Shown: positions 53,989-64,000 of the stretch, piece after piece
How the letters are laid out: each line of letters starts with the position of its first letter
How positions within the stretch are numbered: the first letter of the stretch is position 1
Assembly (NCBI GenBank): GCA_037349315.1
Contig: JBAIAC010000225.1
Location: 607,501 to 671,500, forward strand
Direction: 5' to 3'
Source: Chelydra serpentina
Taxonomy: Eukaryota > Chordata > Testudines > Chelydridae
DNA length: 64,000 nt
Notes under the pieces: model-generated
The model's database searches: none
What the model saw: the letters and a program-made list of their open reading frames with translations, nothing else
Told to the model about the DNA's origin: nothing
Position numbers and translations under genes: made by a program

Positions 53989-56900
53989 GTGATGGCGTAT
54001 CGCCTTCTCCTTAAGAAGAGCATTGTAACCCTGTGCAAAAAGAGAGGGATACCCATTGGAAAGCTCACTAAAGCCCAGTTAATCACGCGGCTGGAGGAAG
54101 ATGACCATTCCAGGGAGCAGATTCCTGACCCCAATGGGGCTACAGCAGGATCTGGGAGCAGCTGGAGTGATAGCCTGGCATCCCCAAGAGTCTGGTCCCC
54201 AACCAGACGGGGGTATTCACGATCGGGTTCCCCAGCAGGGGATCGGAGACGGATGGGACTGGAGCTGAGTCCGAGAGAGCAAGAGGACGGTGAGAGACAG
54301 CAAGAGCCCGAGAAAGGGCTACAGAAGAAGCAGCAGCGTGAACTTGCGGTGGTGGAACTGAGAGGCATAGGGGACTGGCCAGGGGTAAGTGGGGACAGAT
54401 CCCGGGGTGCCAGCTCCGCAGGGAACCTCGATCCTAAATTGCTGCCCCTGGTTAAGGAGGGTGGCGATGTGGAGGCCCACCTCACTGCCTTGGAGCAGGC
54501 TGGTGATTGGAACCAGGGAGACCCTGCGGAAAAGCCCCGGGATCTAACCCCCTTGCTGGGTCCCAAGGCCATAAACTCCACCAGCCAGAAGGGTAGGATG
54601 GTGGACGGATTTCCACTCCTGGCCCTGGACTCAAGCCCTATGGACCCCCAGTGGAAGCGGAAGCTGATGGTCAATGGAGAGACATTCGGGGGGTGGCAAG
54701 ACCCCGGGACAGAGAGAATTGTGGTCAGGCCCCGGGTGGTGCACCCCCACCAGCTGCTGGGGGGCTGTGTGACCTGGGTGAGGGTCCCAGGGACGGACCC
54801 ATTCGCCCTGCCTATGGCCCAGATCCCTGTGCAGACCCAGGAGGGGTCGGGCTGGCTGGTGGTTGGGGGTCTCCAGGATATCAGCGGTGAGGTGCTGTTG
54901 GGGGGTGACTGTGTATCTTTGGGACAGGATCCAGGCCCTGTAACGGCCGAGGATTTGAATTTGAACTCAGGAAACCAATTGGCTAAGAGGGAAATGGTCA
55001 GTGAAAATGCAAATGACCTGGCTGGCAGTGGGGAGGAGCTGCCAGGCCCCGGTTACCTGCCTGCCTGTAACCAGACCCCTAGGGCGGGGTGGGTCAGAGA
55101 GATGCTCCCCACCCCCCTGCACACTGGAGAGGTGGCTCACGCTGGCTCTGATGCTGTTACCAAAGCAGCGAGCTCGCTGCCTGGCCCCACAGGGACAGCC
55201 AAGGCAGCGCTGAGCCCGGGGGGAGCAGAGACCCCAGCTGAGTGGGGGAACACACAGGCAGGGCAGGACGGCTGCCAACCAGGCTTGCCTGGTACAGAGG
55301 TGCTGCCGGGAAGTGATTCCACGGCAGGGAGGGAGCCACCAGGGACAGGGCTCAGTGGGGCGGTGACCCCAGGCCTGGCCAGTGAGCTGCAGAGGGATCC
55401 CGCTTTGGAGAAGCTAAGGGAACTTGCTGGCCACGGCGCTGCAAACCCCCTTGGGGAAGACTGCAGAGACAGATCCCTGTGGGAGAAGGGATTCCTGTGC
55501 CGGGAATGGGCTTCCCAAGGGGAAGTAGAACTGCGGGGAATCAGGAGGCAGCCGGTGGGGCACCCGAAGTATCATCACCGGCTATTGTACCTGGTCCAGG
55601 GTAAGGGAGAAGATCCCTGGAGGTCCCTGCCCATCAGGGAGGAACCTTTCCAGAAGGTGGCTATGAATAGGGTGGGCCCCCTCAGCAGGGCAACCCAGTC
55701 GGGGAAGAAGTACATTCGGGTGGTGGTAGATTTCGCCACCTGCTACCCCGAGGCGGTGCCCTTATCCTCCATTGAAGCAGACACCGTGGCGGATGCGCTG
55801 CTGACCATTTTCAGCCGAGTGGGGTTCCCCAAGGAAGTCCTGACAGACCAAGGGTCCAACTTCATGCTGGCCCTGCTCCGGTGCTTGTGGGAGAAATGTG
55901 GGGTCCGGCACAGTTGGGCCTCAGCATATTATCCCCAGTGCAATGGGCTGGTGGAGAGAGGTCAGGGGACCGTGAGGCTGATGTTGAAGACTTGCATAAA
56001 TCAGCATCCACAGGACTGGGACAAGTACCTGCCCCACCGATGGCACAGGGAAGTGCCCCAGGAATCACCAGGGGGCTTCCCTTTCAAGCTGTGGTATGGG
56101 AGGAGAGTAAGGGGACCCCTAGAACCGGTAAGGGACAATTGGGAGGAGAATGGGGAAGACCCCCTGATGGATCTCTCCCCTGAGATGGGAGCCCATCCTT
56201 CCATCAGGTGTCCCCCATTCAGAGTAACTGGGAAAAGAGCCCAGAACCTGGAGAGAGAGGCCAAGGACAGGCTGGCTTTAGAGGTGAACCAGTCATTCAA
56301 CAGCCCAGGGCTGGCCAAGGCGGAGGCGATCAGAGATTGGCCTGTTCCCCAGACCAAGAAACAGGGCCAGGCCTTTAGCGGGATGGCGGGGTACCACCAG
56401 AGGTTTGTACCCCCCTTTAGCTCCCTAGCTGCCCTCATCACAGAGCTAGGTAAGAAGAGGAAGCCAGACGAGGCAGTCTGGACCGAGCAGGGCCAGAGGA
56501 CTCTCTGTGCGCTGAAGGAGGCTCTAATCCAGGGCCCTATAGATCGAGTAAACCCAGATGGGGCCAAGCCCTGTACAGTGTTCACCAAAGCCTCAGACAC
56601 AGGGCTGGGCGTGGTGCTGATGCAGGCCTATGCGAAGCGGGGGAGACGCCCCATCGGGTATCTGAGCAAGGAGCGGCTGCCCTGGAGGCAGAACGGTCCG
56701 GCCATAGAGAGGGAATGCCTGGCCATGGGGCAGGCCCTTAAGAAGCAGCAGCCGGATCTATTTGGGTGGCGCTGTACAGTGTATATTCACCACTTCGCCC
56801 CGACGTGGCTGCATCCAGGAAAAGGGGCCGATGCCGAGCGGCTGGTGACAGAGACACGTGGGCAGAGAGGGGACCAGATCAAGAGGGAGGCTCTTAACCA

Positions 56901-57123
56901 GGAGAGCCCGAACTACAGCCCTCCAGACTGGAGCTCTGGGAAAAGACCTGATCTCAGCTTGAACCCCAGGGGTTTGGGGATGGGAAAAGGGCACGGGCCG
57001 CATAAACCTTCCCACATGCGGCCTGCGGGTGCCATCCAGCCCACCCAACCTAAGGGAGCTCGTCGAACTGTAACGGCCTGGTGTGACCGGGTTCGAACTT
57101 CCCCAGGTCACTGGCTAAAGTGA
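53989..57123 (+). CDS. Ty3/gypsy-type gag-pol-like ORF, 1044 aa, catalytically degraded
   Basis: A single uninterrupted frame between the LTRs. Residues 14-40 (LCKKRGIPIGKLTKAQLITR) look like a SAP-type motif, seen in gag-like proteins of this group; no CCHC knuckle is seen. Residues about 555-690 are an integrase core: D620 (TDQGSNF) and E656 (GLVERGQG) show the D-35-E spacing, but the first catalytic Asp is N560 (VAMNRVG) and the HHCC zinc module is missing. From residue 735 an RT N-terminus starts, breaks off at about 774, and resumes in the thumb/RNase H region, so the YxDD palm is deleted. RNase H has K867 and H934 where Asp is expected. Integrase precedes RT/RNase H, the reverse of the usual Ty3 order, as in the Gmr1 lineage. 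Probably mobilised in trans. Confidence 0.85.
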   Translation: MMAYRLLLKKSIVTLCKKRGIPIGKLTKAQLITRLEEDDHSREQIPDPNGATAGSGSSWSDSLASPRVWSPTRRGYSRSGSPAGDRRRMGLELSPREQEDGERQQEPEKGLQKKQQRELAVVELRGIGDWPGVSGDRSRGASSAGNLDPKLLPLVKEGGDVEAHLTALEQAGDWNQGDPAEKPRDLTPLLGPKAINSTSQKGRMVDGFPLLALDSSPMDPQWKRKLMVNGETFGGWQDPGTERIVVRPRVVHPHQLLGGCVTWVRVPGTDPFALPMAQIPVQTQEGSGWLVVGGLQDISGEVLLGGDCVSLGQDPGPVTAEDLNLNSGNQLAKREMVSENANDLAGSGEELPGPGYLPACNQTPRAGWVREMLPTPLHTGEVAHAGSDAVTKAASSLPGPTGTAKAALSPGGAETPAEWGNTQAGQDGCQPGLPGTEVLPGSDSTAGREPPGTGLSGAVTPGLASELQRDPALEKLRELAGHGAANPLGEDCRDRSLWEKGFLCREWASQGEVELRGIRRQPVGHPKYHHRLLYLVQGKGEDPWRSLPIREEPFQKVAMNRVGPLSRATQSGKKYIRVVVDFATCYPEAVPLSSIEADTVADALLTIFSRVGFPKEVLTDQGSNFMLALLRCLWEKCGVRHSWASAYYPQCNGLVERGQGTVRLMLKTCINQHPQDWDKYLPHRWHREVPQESPGGFPFKLWYGRRVRGPLEPVRDNWEENGEDPLMDLSPEMGAHPSIRCPPFRVTGKRAQNLEREAKDRLALEVNQSFNSPGLAKAEAIRDWPVPQTKKQGQAFSGMAGYHQRFVPPFSSLAALITELGKKRKPDEAVWTEQGQRTLCALKEALIQGPIDRVNPDGAKPCTVFTKASDTGLGVVLMQAYAKRGRRPIGYLSKERLPWRQNGPAIERECLAMGQALKKQQPDLFGWRCTVYIHHFAPTWLHPGKGADAERLVTETRGQRGDQIKREALNQESPNYSPPDWSSGKRPDLSLNPRGLGMGKGHGPHKPSHMRPAGAIQPTQPKGARRTVTAWCDRVRTSPGHWLK

Positions 57124-57142
57124 CCCCGCTCAGTTCGGTGTC

Positions 57143-57156
57143 GGAGGGGGGAGAGA
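57143..57156 (+). other. Polypurine tract
   Basis: GGAGGGGGGAGAGA directly before the 3' LTR, the plus-strand primer site. Confidence 0.85.
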
Positions 57157-57632
57157 TGTGATGGAGTAGAGAGCGAGATGGATCTGACCTGAGGGAAAGG
57201 CTGCATTGGAAATGCGAGACTTTACCTGAGGCTGTAACATGAGCCAGGACGGGGGTTGGGAGGTGACACCTTTGGCTGGGAGAATGGACACAGGCTAGAG
57301 GAGGGGCCCCGGGGGAGGGGAGAGAGACTGCTGGAGGGTTTGGCTGTTGGGTTTCAGTTTTGAAGCTGGCCGGAGAAGAGGCGAGAGAGGCAGACAGGGT
57401 CTGGCCTCCCGGCCCTTTTGGAGCTGTGGGGCGAAATGCAGGGAGCCCCAAGCTGGGGTCTAAGCTCCCTGCCCCCCGGAAGGACCCGAGGGGTCCTGGA
57501 TGTACTGACAAGCTCTGGTTGCACTGTGTTCCCGGCATCTCTAATAAACCTTCTGTTCTACTGGCTGGCTGAGACTCCCAGTGAATCCGGGGAAGAGGGG
57601 TGCAGGGCCGGACTCCCCTATACTCCGTGACA
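57157..57632 (+). mobile_element. 3' LTR of the LTR retrotransposon
   Basis: 476 bp, TGTGATGGAG to CTCCGTGACA, followed by target duplication TAGCC (57633-57637). I count three substitutions relative to the 5' LTR. Confidence 0.96.
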
Positions 57633-57637
57633 TAGCC

Positions 57638-59042
57638 CCAAAAGACCCCTCTCAGTCAGCTCAAACTCAGGTGTTTCTCCCCAAGAAGTCTGTCTGTCTT
57701 CAGTCTCCCGAAAGAGGTAAAATCAGTCACTGCCCCTTTCTGCGTGGGACAAAGCTTCAAAAGCTGGAGATCTGCATAACCAGCCTTGAGATCTGGCATT
57801 CATCACCCCTTAGTGACACTAGATTGCACAGGAAACCCATCCCTCAGCCCTGCCCGGTATCATCTGGCCCATCTCAGCATCATAGTCTGTGGAGTATTCA
57901 TGCTCTCAAGGGCTGGCTCAAAGATACAGATAACAGTCAGAACTAGGGCCAGTGTTTGCTGGCAATGAAAACAGAGTAATTGACAAACATGAGCAATATA
58001 TAATCCTTTACAGCCTGAAAGTGCATTGGGGGGAGGGGACAGGAGCCAGCCGTGTGGGGGAGGTGGGGCCCAGACACTGGGCATTGAGAGCCTAGAGCCG
58101 GCTGCGTGCTGGGGAGATGGGACATGAACCCGCTGTGCGCAGGGGAGATGAGCAGGGGAGAGGGGCTGTGGACGCAGCCGAGAGCAGCTGCGAGCGCCGT
58201 CTGCTCTGCAGCATGAGGTGGGAGCCTGGCGTCCCCCTTTCAAGGTTCCCCTGGGCAGGGCTCCCCTACCTGCCCAGGGGAAGCTGCACAGTGGTTTTGC
58301 TGAACCCAGACTTGCATAAGGAGGGAAGAAATTAGCAGCAAGTCTCAACCGCAGCCAGTCCCCAGCCTCTGCCCTGTGCCCTGGGGAGGAGTCAGGTGTC
58401 CCCAGGCAGAAATCTCAGGGCAGCGTGACCCTGTGTGCCCTGCCCACACATCACTTCTGCCCCGCACCCTGGGGATGAGTCGGGTGTCTCTGGGCAGAAA
58501 TCTGGGGGGTTGTGACCCTACATGCCCCACCCACCCTCTGTTCAGCAATTCCGGATATGAAGGGTGATTCCAGACATGAAGAGTAATTCCAGAAAAAAAT
58601 GCAGTAAAAGCGGCAATTTCCAGAAAACACTGGCCCTAGTCATAACATTAAATACAATAGTTTCAAGAGATATGCCTGTGTTCATTAGATCTGTCACTCT
58701 GCCTCCACATAGTTCACTCTGCTGGTGGGTTCTACCTCTTCCCCCATTCTGTGTCTGTCTTGTCTATTTAGATTGTAAATTCTTCAGGGCATGGGCCTTC
58801 TACTATTCTGGGTTTGTACCTTGCCTAGCACAATGGGGACCCACTTCTTACTTGGTCCTTAGGCACAAAGGTAATGAATATGATTTATAATAATAACAAC
58901 TCTCCTGCCACTTTAAGTCAAGGAAGATGGCCTTGGGATATTACTACTTAAAAATGAGCAGGGGTTAAAACCATGGAATATTCCTTGTGACAAGTATCCA
59001 ACAAATTACACTGACCTCCCTTGTTTTCTTTGCCTTGAGCAG
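57638..59042. other. Intron of gene B, no gene seen
   Basis: No exon or recognisable repeat family apart from short GC-rich stretches. The frames seen are short and overlapping on both strands. Confidence 0.45.
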
Positions 59043-59156
59043 GGTTTCCAGTTTCCAAACCTGATGTGATCTCGCAGCTGGAACGAGGGGAAGAGCCGTG
59101 GGTCCCAGACCTCCAGGGCTCTGAGAAAGAAGTGTTCCCGAGAGCTGCCTGCAGAG
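59043..59156 (+). CDS. KRAB zinc-finger gene B, KRAB-B exon
   Basis: Acceptor TTGAGCAG, 114 bp, donor GAG|GTAGGG. Joined in phase 1 to the KRAB-A exon it reads [20 protein letters not shown] and then [12 protein letters not shown]. This is a complete KRAB-B box, which in the family supports KRAB-A mediated repression. It lies about 8 kb from KRAB-A because of the retrotransposon insertion and other intron DNA. Confidence 0.88.
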
Positions 59157-59525
59157 GTAGGGAATTGCTTAAACCAACTCAAAAACTGTCTATGAATACA
59201 GGAAACATTTGGGATGCCCTACAAAGACCTTGTGAGCTCTCCAAGTTCAGGATTGTTCCCTGCAGATGTGGGATCGTTAGGCAGATGTCACTCATGCTTC
59301 CCACCTATCCTGACTGACAACTGAGAGCAGGTCCTGCCCCAATCTCACTGTCCCCTGAGATTTCTGGTGAGATACGGACCCAGAACTGATCCCCAGAGGA
59401 GAGAAAGGAAGGGAAGTTTTAGGGAAAATCAGCTCCTGATAGGTTTGGTCTCTCCCGCGCATATTTTGGTTTGTTCATCCCTTTTTCCATTCCTCTCTCT
59501 GAGATTTCCTTTCTCTCCGGCACAG

Positions 59526-60010
<485 letters not shown>

Positions 60011-60714
60011 CCGTATCAGATTCCGCTAAGTCAGTGCTCCCCAACGCGGTGCCCATGGGCGCCAGGGCACCTGCCGGGGCATTTCTGTGTGCCCGCTGTC
60101 AGGGCCGGCACCAAGGAACGAAGAGGAGAGGAGCGCAGGGGAGGGGATTGGGGCAGGGACACTGGGTTGCCTCAGGTGGCTCCGGGTCTGTGGCGCAGCC
60201 GGGGTTCAAGGATCGGCTTCCTGCCTGTCCTGGCACTGTGGTCCATGCTGCGCCCCAGAAGTGGCCAGCAGCAGCCCGGTTCCTAGGCAGAGGCACGCAA
60301 GTGGCTCCACGCAGCTCTCGCCCACAGGCAAATCCCACCCCAGCTCGGATTGGCTGGGAACTGGCCAATGGGAGTGCGGTGCCGGCGCTTGTGGTGGGGA
60401 CAGCGCACAGAGCCCCCTGGCCCCTCCGCCTAGGAGCCGGACTGCTGCTGGCCTCTTCCGGGGCGCAGAGCGATGTCAGAACAGATCGGGACTAGCCTGC
60501 CTTAGCCGGACAGCACCACTGATGGGAGTTTTAACAGCCTGGTCAATGGTGCTGACCAGAGCCGCCGTGAACCAATGCCTGAAATTCCACAGAGCAGTGC
60601 TGGGTCTCAACCCGCAATTTTAAAATCACTGCCTTAGGGCATTGCCCCACCGTGTGGGTGTTTCATTCCCCTCCCCAGTTTCACACAGAGACAGAATATC
60701 CTTTGCACAGATCC
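60011..60714. repeat. Dispersed repeat, no gene
   Basis: 'cagtgctccccaacgcggtg' and 'gggcatttctgtgtgcccgc' form the start of an interspersed repeat that I believe is hAT-derived. It ends near 60640. No coding sequence is recognised. Confidence 0.45.
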
Positions 60715-61740
60715 ATGAACAGCAAAACCTCCCTGTGTCTCTTCTCTGAGCCAGGGCATTCGATTCCATTGCAACCTCCTCTCCTGCAATGACATTGGTC
60801 AGAGAGAGGGGACGTGGCCACCTTCAGCCCGGACAGTGAGATATTCGCTCTCCTCTTTCTTCATGTTGCTGTTGTTATTCCTTGAAAGGTTAAGCATGGA
60901 ATAAAAAGCTGAGTTCACTCCAGGGTGAGGACAGAAAGGAGCCACCAACCCCCTGGCAAAGCTCAGTACCCCAGAGAAAACCTTCCCCCTGCTATTGCAA
61001 TCACTGATGTACTGGGGATATGACGGGAAAGGGACTGTCTGAATTATCAAGGCAGGATATGGACAACAATCTACAGCAGCATCATTAACCACAAACACAC
61101 TCTCATCATGCTCCAGCCAGAAGGGAAATGAGCAGAAATTCTTGCTGTTCAGTCACGGACACACTTACACAACTGCACAGCAGTGAGTGTGTTGTCGAAG
61201 CTGGTGTGAGCAAACAATGGGAAATGATCACTCAATGAGAACAGAAGTAGATGTGGCATGAGATACCTGTGTCAGTCAAGTAGTTGTGGCTGAGTGGTTA
61301 AGGTGAGGGACTTGAAATCCATCGGGATCTCCCTGTGCAGGTTCAAATCCTGTCAACTATGGAGGAACTTGTGGTTCTTTAGTTTCAGTACCTGAGCATC
61401 CTTGGTGTCAAGGGGAGCTGGGTCTTGTCTCATCTCACTCTCAGGCTGTGTCCACACTGCTGAGTTATGCCACTTTAGTTAAAGTGTTATAATTAAACTG
61501 CTGTTGCAAGTCCACACTATGCTGCTTGTGTCACCAGAGCGCATCCACGCCAGCAGCCCTTGAAACGCCCCAAAGAGCAGTGCATTGTGGGTAGCTATCG
61601 CACTGTGCAACTGGCCGCAGGGTGCTGTGGGAGGGGTTTGCAATGGCTCATGGGCCGGTGCAGCATCATATGATACAGATTTCTCTATCCCATTGTTCCA
61701 TGGGCAGCCTACTAGATTGCCAGCTGCTTCCCAGCTGCAG
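60715..61740 (+). repeat. Segmental duplication S1, copy 2 (with tRNA-Ser)
   Basis: Direct duplicate of 1050-2050. Confidence 0.8.
61280..61361 (+). tRNA. tRNA-Ser (TGA)
   Basis: 82 nt, GTAGTTG/CAACTAT, loop CTTGAAA (TGA), B box GGTTCAAATCC intact, A box TGGCTGAGTGG. One mismatch in the anticodon stem (GAGGGA instead of GATGGA), so it may be mildly decayed. Confidence 0.8.
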
Positions 61741-62189
61741 TGTGTGTGTGTGGAGAGCCAGTCTGTGCGTTGGGGAAGAGAGAGTGTGCTGGCACACTGT
61801 GTCTAAGCTCAGACAGCTGCTGGAACCAACCGGTCCTCAGGCAGGGGAAGGGGGACACCCCAGTCCTGAAGCAAGGGGAGGGGAACACCCCTGACATCAG
61901 CCCCCACTTCCCTCACTGGTTCAGCTCAGCACAGAACAGCAGTGTCTCTCCCTCTCTCACACACACACACACACACTGCTGCCTGCCTGGCTCTGTGTCA
62001 GGGGGGCCGGAACAGGGGGGTTACCAGCCGTAAGGACGAACAGTGGAGGGGGGAACAGGACGGAGGCCTGACGAGAAGAGGCATTCTGTGTTTGTGGCCT
62101 TGGGGGAACAGGGTGGGATGGAGCCTCAGGGAGACGGGGCGGTGTAGGGTTGGGGCCCCAGGGAGAAGGGGAGGCGTGAGTGCAGGTCC
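61741..62189. other. No gene; (CA)n near 61958-61975
   Basis: Short CA microsatellite and GA-rich stretches only. Confidence 0.5.
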
Positions 62190-63340
62190 TTGGGGGAAAG
62201 GGGTGTCATGGGGTGAGTTTAGATGCCGGTGGCCCCCCCACTGTAAGGAGCTTCCGCCCCCCGGCTCCGTGGTCGCCGTGCGGGGGAGCAGCATCCCCCG
62301 GCAGTGATTTGCTCCTTGCTGCCGGAGCAGAGCAGCAGGCTCAGCCGTCAGAACTTCCCGGAGCGATGAGAGGGGAGGGGCCCAGCCTCTGGAGCAGGAT
62401 CGCAGGGCAGGGAGTTCCCGGCGGGCATTGTGGGATACTGGCGGAGCCCAGTTCTGGTGATATAATGACCAGCAGCGTCTACACTGACACTTGGTCACTC
62501 TCAGTTTGCTGCAAAAAGCTCCAGGCCTCTCGTCGAGGTGGGTTTATTTTGTCGCAAATAGAGGCAGTTTTGTCGCCAGGCTGGTGACCGAGGGAGCGTC
62601 ATGTGTTTTTCACACGCCGGAGCAATATAATGATGCTGAAATAACTTTGTAGTGCAGACCTGGCCAAGGATTCACACACAGCTTGCAAGGAAAACTTCCC
62701 CTGCTCCTCTGCTTTGCAGACTCCAAATACAAGCAAAGGCCCAGGTGGGGTCTGGCAGAGAGTCAAGTGTGGGAAGACACTCAAACTTTAGCAACAGGCA
62801 GGCACCATGGCTTAACTGGTTAATGCACCTGTTTTGTAAACAGGAGATCCTGGGTTCAACTCCCAGTGGTGCCTTGTTGAGTGGCTTTTGGGGCACCTGG
62901 CATTGGCTACTGTCAGAAGAGAAGATACAGAGCTAGATGGGCCTTTGGTCTAGCCCAGTGTGGCTGTTTTTATGGTTTAAATTACACTCCCAGGCACTGA
63001 TAACAGAGTTACTGAAAGTTTGGGAGTTAAGAGCCAACAGGTCCGTGTTCCAGGCCCCTCCCAGACGACCCCTCCCTCTGGGACAAGGGCAGGTCTGACT
63101 CTCACACCAAATGCCTCCTTGTCGCTGCCAGAATCTGTGGGCGGCTCATTTGAGTTACGTCCAGGGTGGAGTCCTGCTTTGTGCACCGTGTCTGAGACTG
63201 AAAATCCTAAACCACCCTTTGAAATAACGAATGCAGCAGGACGTGTTATGGTCCCTGCCCCAAAGCAGACAGACCAATGGGGAACTGCCAGTGAGCCCAG
63301 GGTAATACTCCACGGCCGATTTCCCTTTGTCGCTTGCTAA
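62190..63340 (+). repeat. Segmental duplication S2, direct copy (with tRNA-Thr)
   Basis: Matches the reverse complement of 11500-12660 on both sides of the tRNA-Thr. Confidence 0.8.
62801..62874 (+). tRNA. tRNA-Thr (TGT)
   Basis: 74 nt, GGCACCA/TGGTGCC, A box TGGCTTAACTGG, loop TTTGTAA (TGT) with a paired CCTGT/ACAGG stem, T arm CTGGGTTCAACTCCCAG. Looks functional. Confidence 0.93.
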
Positions 63341-63925
63341 ACTCCCTCCCAACCTCGTGGGGTCACAGAGCCCGGTACTGAGCCTGAGCCGAGATGTCTA
63401 CACTGCAAATTTACCACCCCAGAGCCCAGCCCTGGGAGCCTGAGCTGGCACGGGGCAGCCCTGGGTGTTCATTGCAGTGTGGACATAGCCTAGCGTTACG
63501 TCTACACTGCCATTAACACACCCAAGTCACTGTTCTCAAACCCTGACTCAGCCGATTCAGGCTCGTGGGGCTTGTGCTGCAGGGCTATAAAATTACAGTG
63601 TAGACGCTTGGGCTTGTGCCCAGCCTCTGAGATCCCATGAGGGGTGAGGGTCTCCGAGGCCAGGCTCCAGTCTGAGCCAAATGTCCCCACGGCAGTTTTT
63701 AGCCCCACAACCTGAGACCGAGACGTTCAAGTCAGACGATCCAGGCCAGCCGGGCCGCAGGGCTGTTATCACAGTATAGATGCACTGAGGGACGTGTTTG
63801 CTCGGTTTTTATGCATTTGCACAGGAAAACATTGAGTGTTTCCATCCATTTCAGGCATCCCCATTCAGGGGAACTTCTGAACAGAATGGCTATGGACATT
63901 TTTTTGTTTAGGGATTGGATATTTA
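63341..63925. repeat. DNA-transposon-like repeat and tRNA-Cys flank
   Basis: Segments 'atgtctacactgcaaattta' and 'acgtctacactgcc' resemble reptile hAT-like repeat ends. 63790-63925 is the conserved tRNA-Cys flank. Confidence 0.5.
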
Positions 63926-63997
63926 AGGGGGCACTTGGATTTAAACCAAGGACCACCTGATCTGCAGTCAAACACTCTACCACTGAGCTATCCCCCC
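63926..63997 (-). tRNA. tRNA-Cys (GCA)
   Basis: 72 nt, GGGGGGA/TGCCCCC, A box TAGCTCAGTGG, loop CTGCAGA (GCA), T arm CTTGGTTTAAATCCAAG fully paired, discriminator T. The B box second T-loop position is T (TTTAAAT), slightly off consensus. Confidence 0.92.
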
Positions 63998-64000
63998 AGG

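Overview
This is nuclear DNA of a reptile, most probably a turtle. The evidence is CR1 LINE fragments in several states of decay, tRNA-headed SINEs with CR1-like tails (the tortoise Pol III/SINE type), a dispersed repeat common in turtle genomes, hAT-type MITEs, intron-containing tRNA-Ile genes and exons of KRAB zinc-finger genes with consensus splice sites. Nothing is prokaryotic. A crocodilian origin cannot be excluded from sequence alone.

The window is a much-duplicated tRNA gene region next to a KRAB zinc-finger locus. About thirty tRNA loci (Ser, Phe, Val, Met, iMet, Asn, Cys, Arg, Thr, Lys, Ile, Gly, Gln) are scattered over 1.6-41.5 kb and 61-64 kb. Many are intact; others are decayed or carry a changed anticodon. 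Eight further 90-nt elements look like intron-containing tRNA-Tyr relics and travel with the tRNA-Phe and tRNA-Val units. Between them lie arrays of a 57-bp satellite (1-396, 13312-17745, 29436-30318, 42041-44570; roughly 145 monomers). Its period is a multiple of three, so it produces long meaningless reading frames on both strands. The satellite, flanking G-rich DNA and several tRNA genes form a large imperfect inverted repeat: left arm about 17.56-22.75 kb, right arm about 35.8-42.2 kb, 13 kb apart. The arms have since diverged by minisatellite expansion, deletion, a tRNA-Gln insertion and anticodon changes.

From 44.6 to 60 kb lies the KRAB-ZNF locus. A CpG-rich bidirectional promoter candidate (46.26-46.44 kb) sits beside a minisatellite made of GC boxes. 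It lies between a minus-strand KRAB gene cut off by the satellite after its first exon and a plus-strand KRAB gene with four recognisable exons (48.3, 51.0, 59.0 and 59.5 kb). The finger exon of that gene is frameshifted, so the copy is a pseudogene. A paralogous partial copy lies at 6.0-8.8 kb without promoter or finger exon. A young, complete LTR retrotransposon (53053-57632, 5-bp target duplication, LTRs differing at about 3 sites) sits inside the plus-strand gene. Its single long frame keeps integrase- and RNase H-like regions but lacks the reverse transcriptase core and several catalytic residues. Apart from the KRAB exons and this element I see no credible protein-coding gene.
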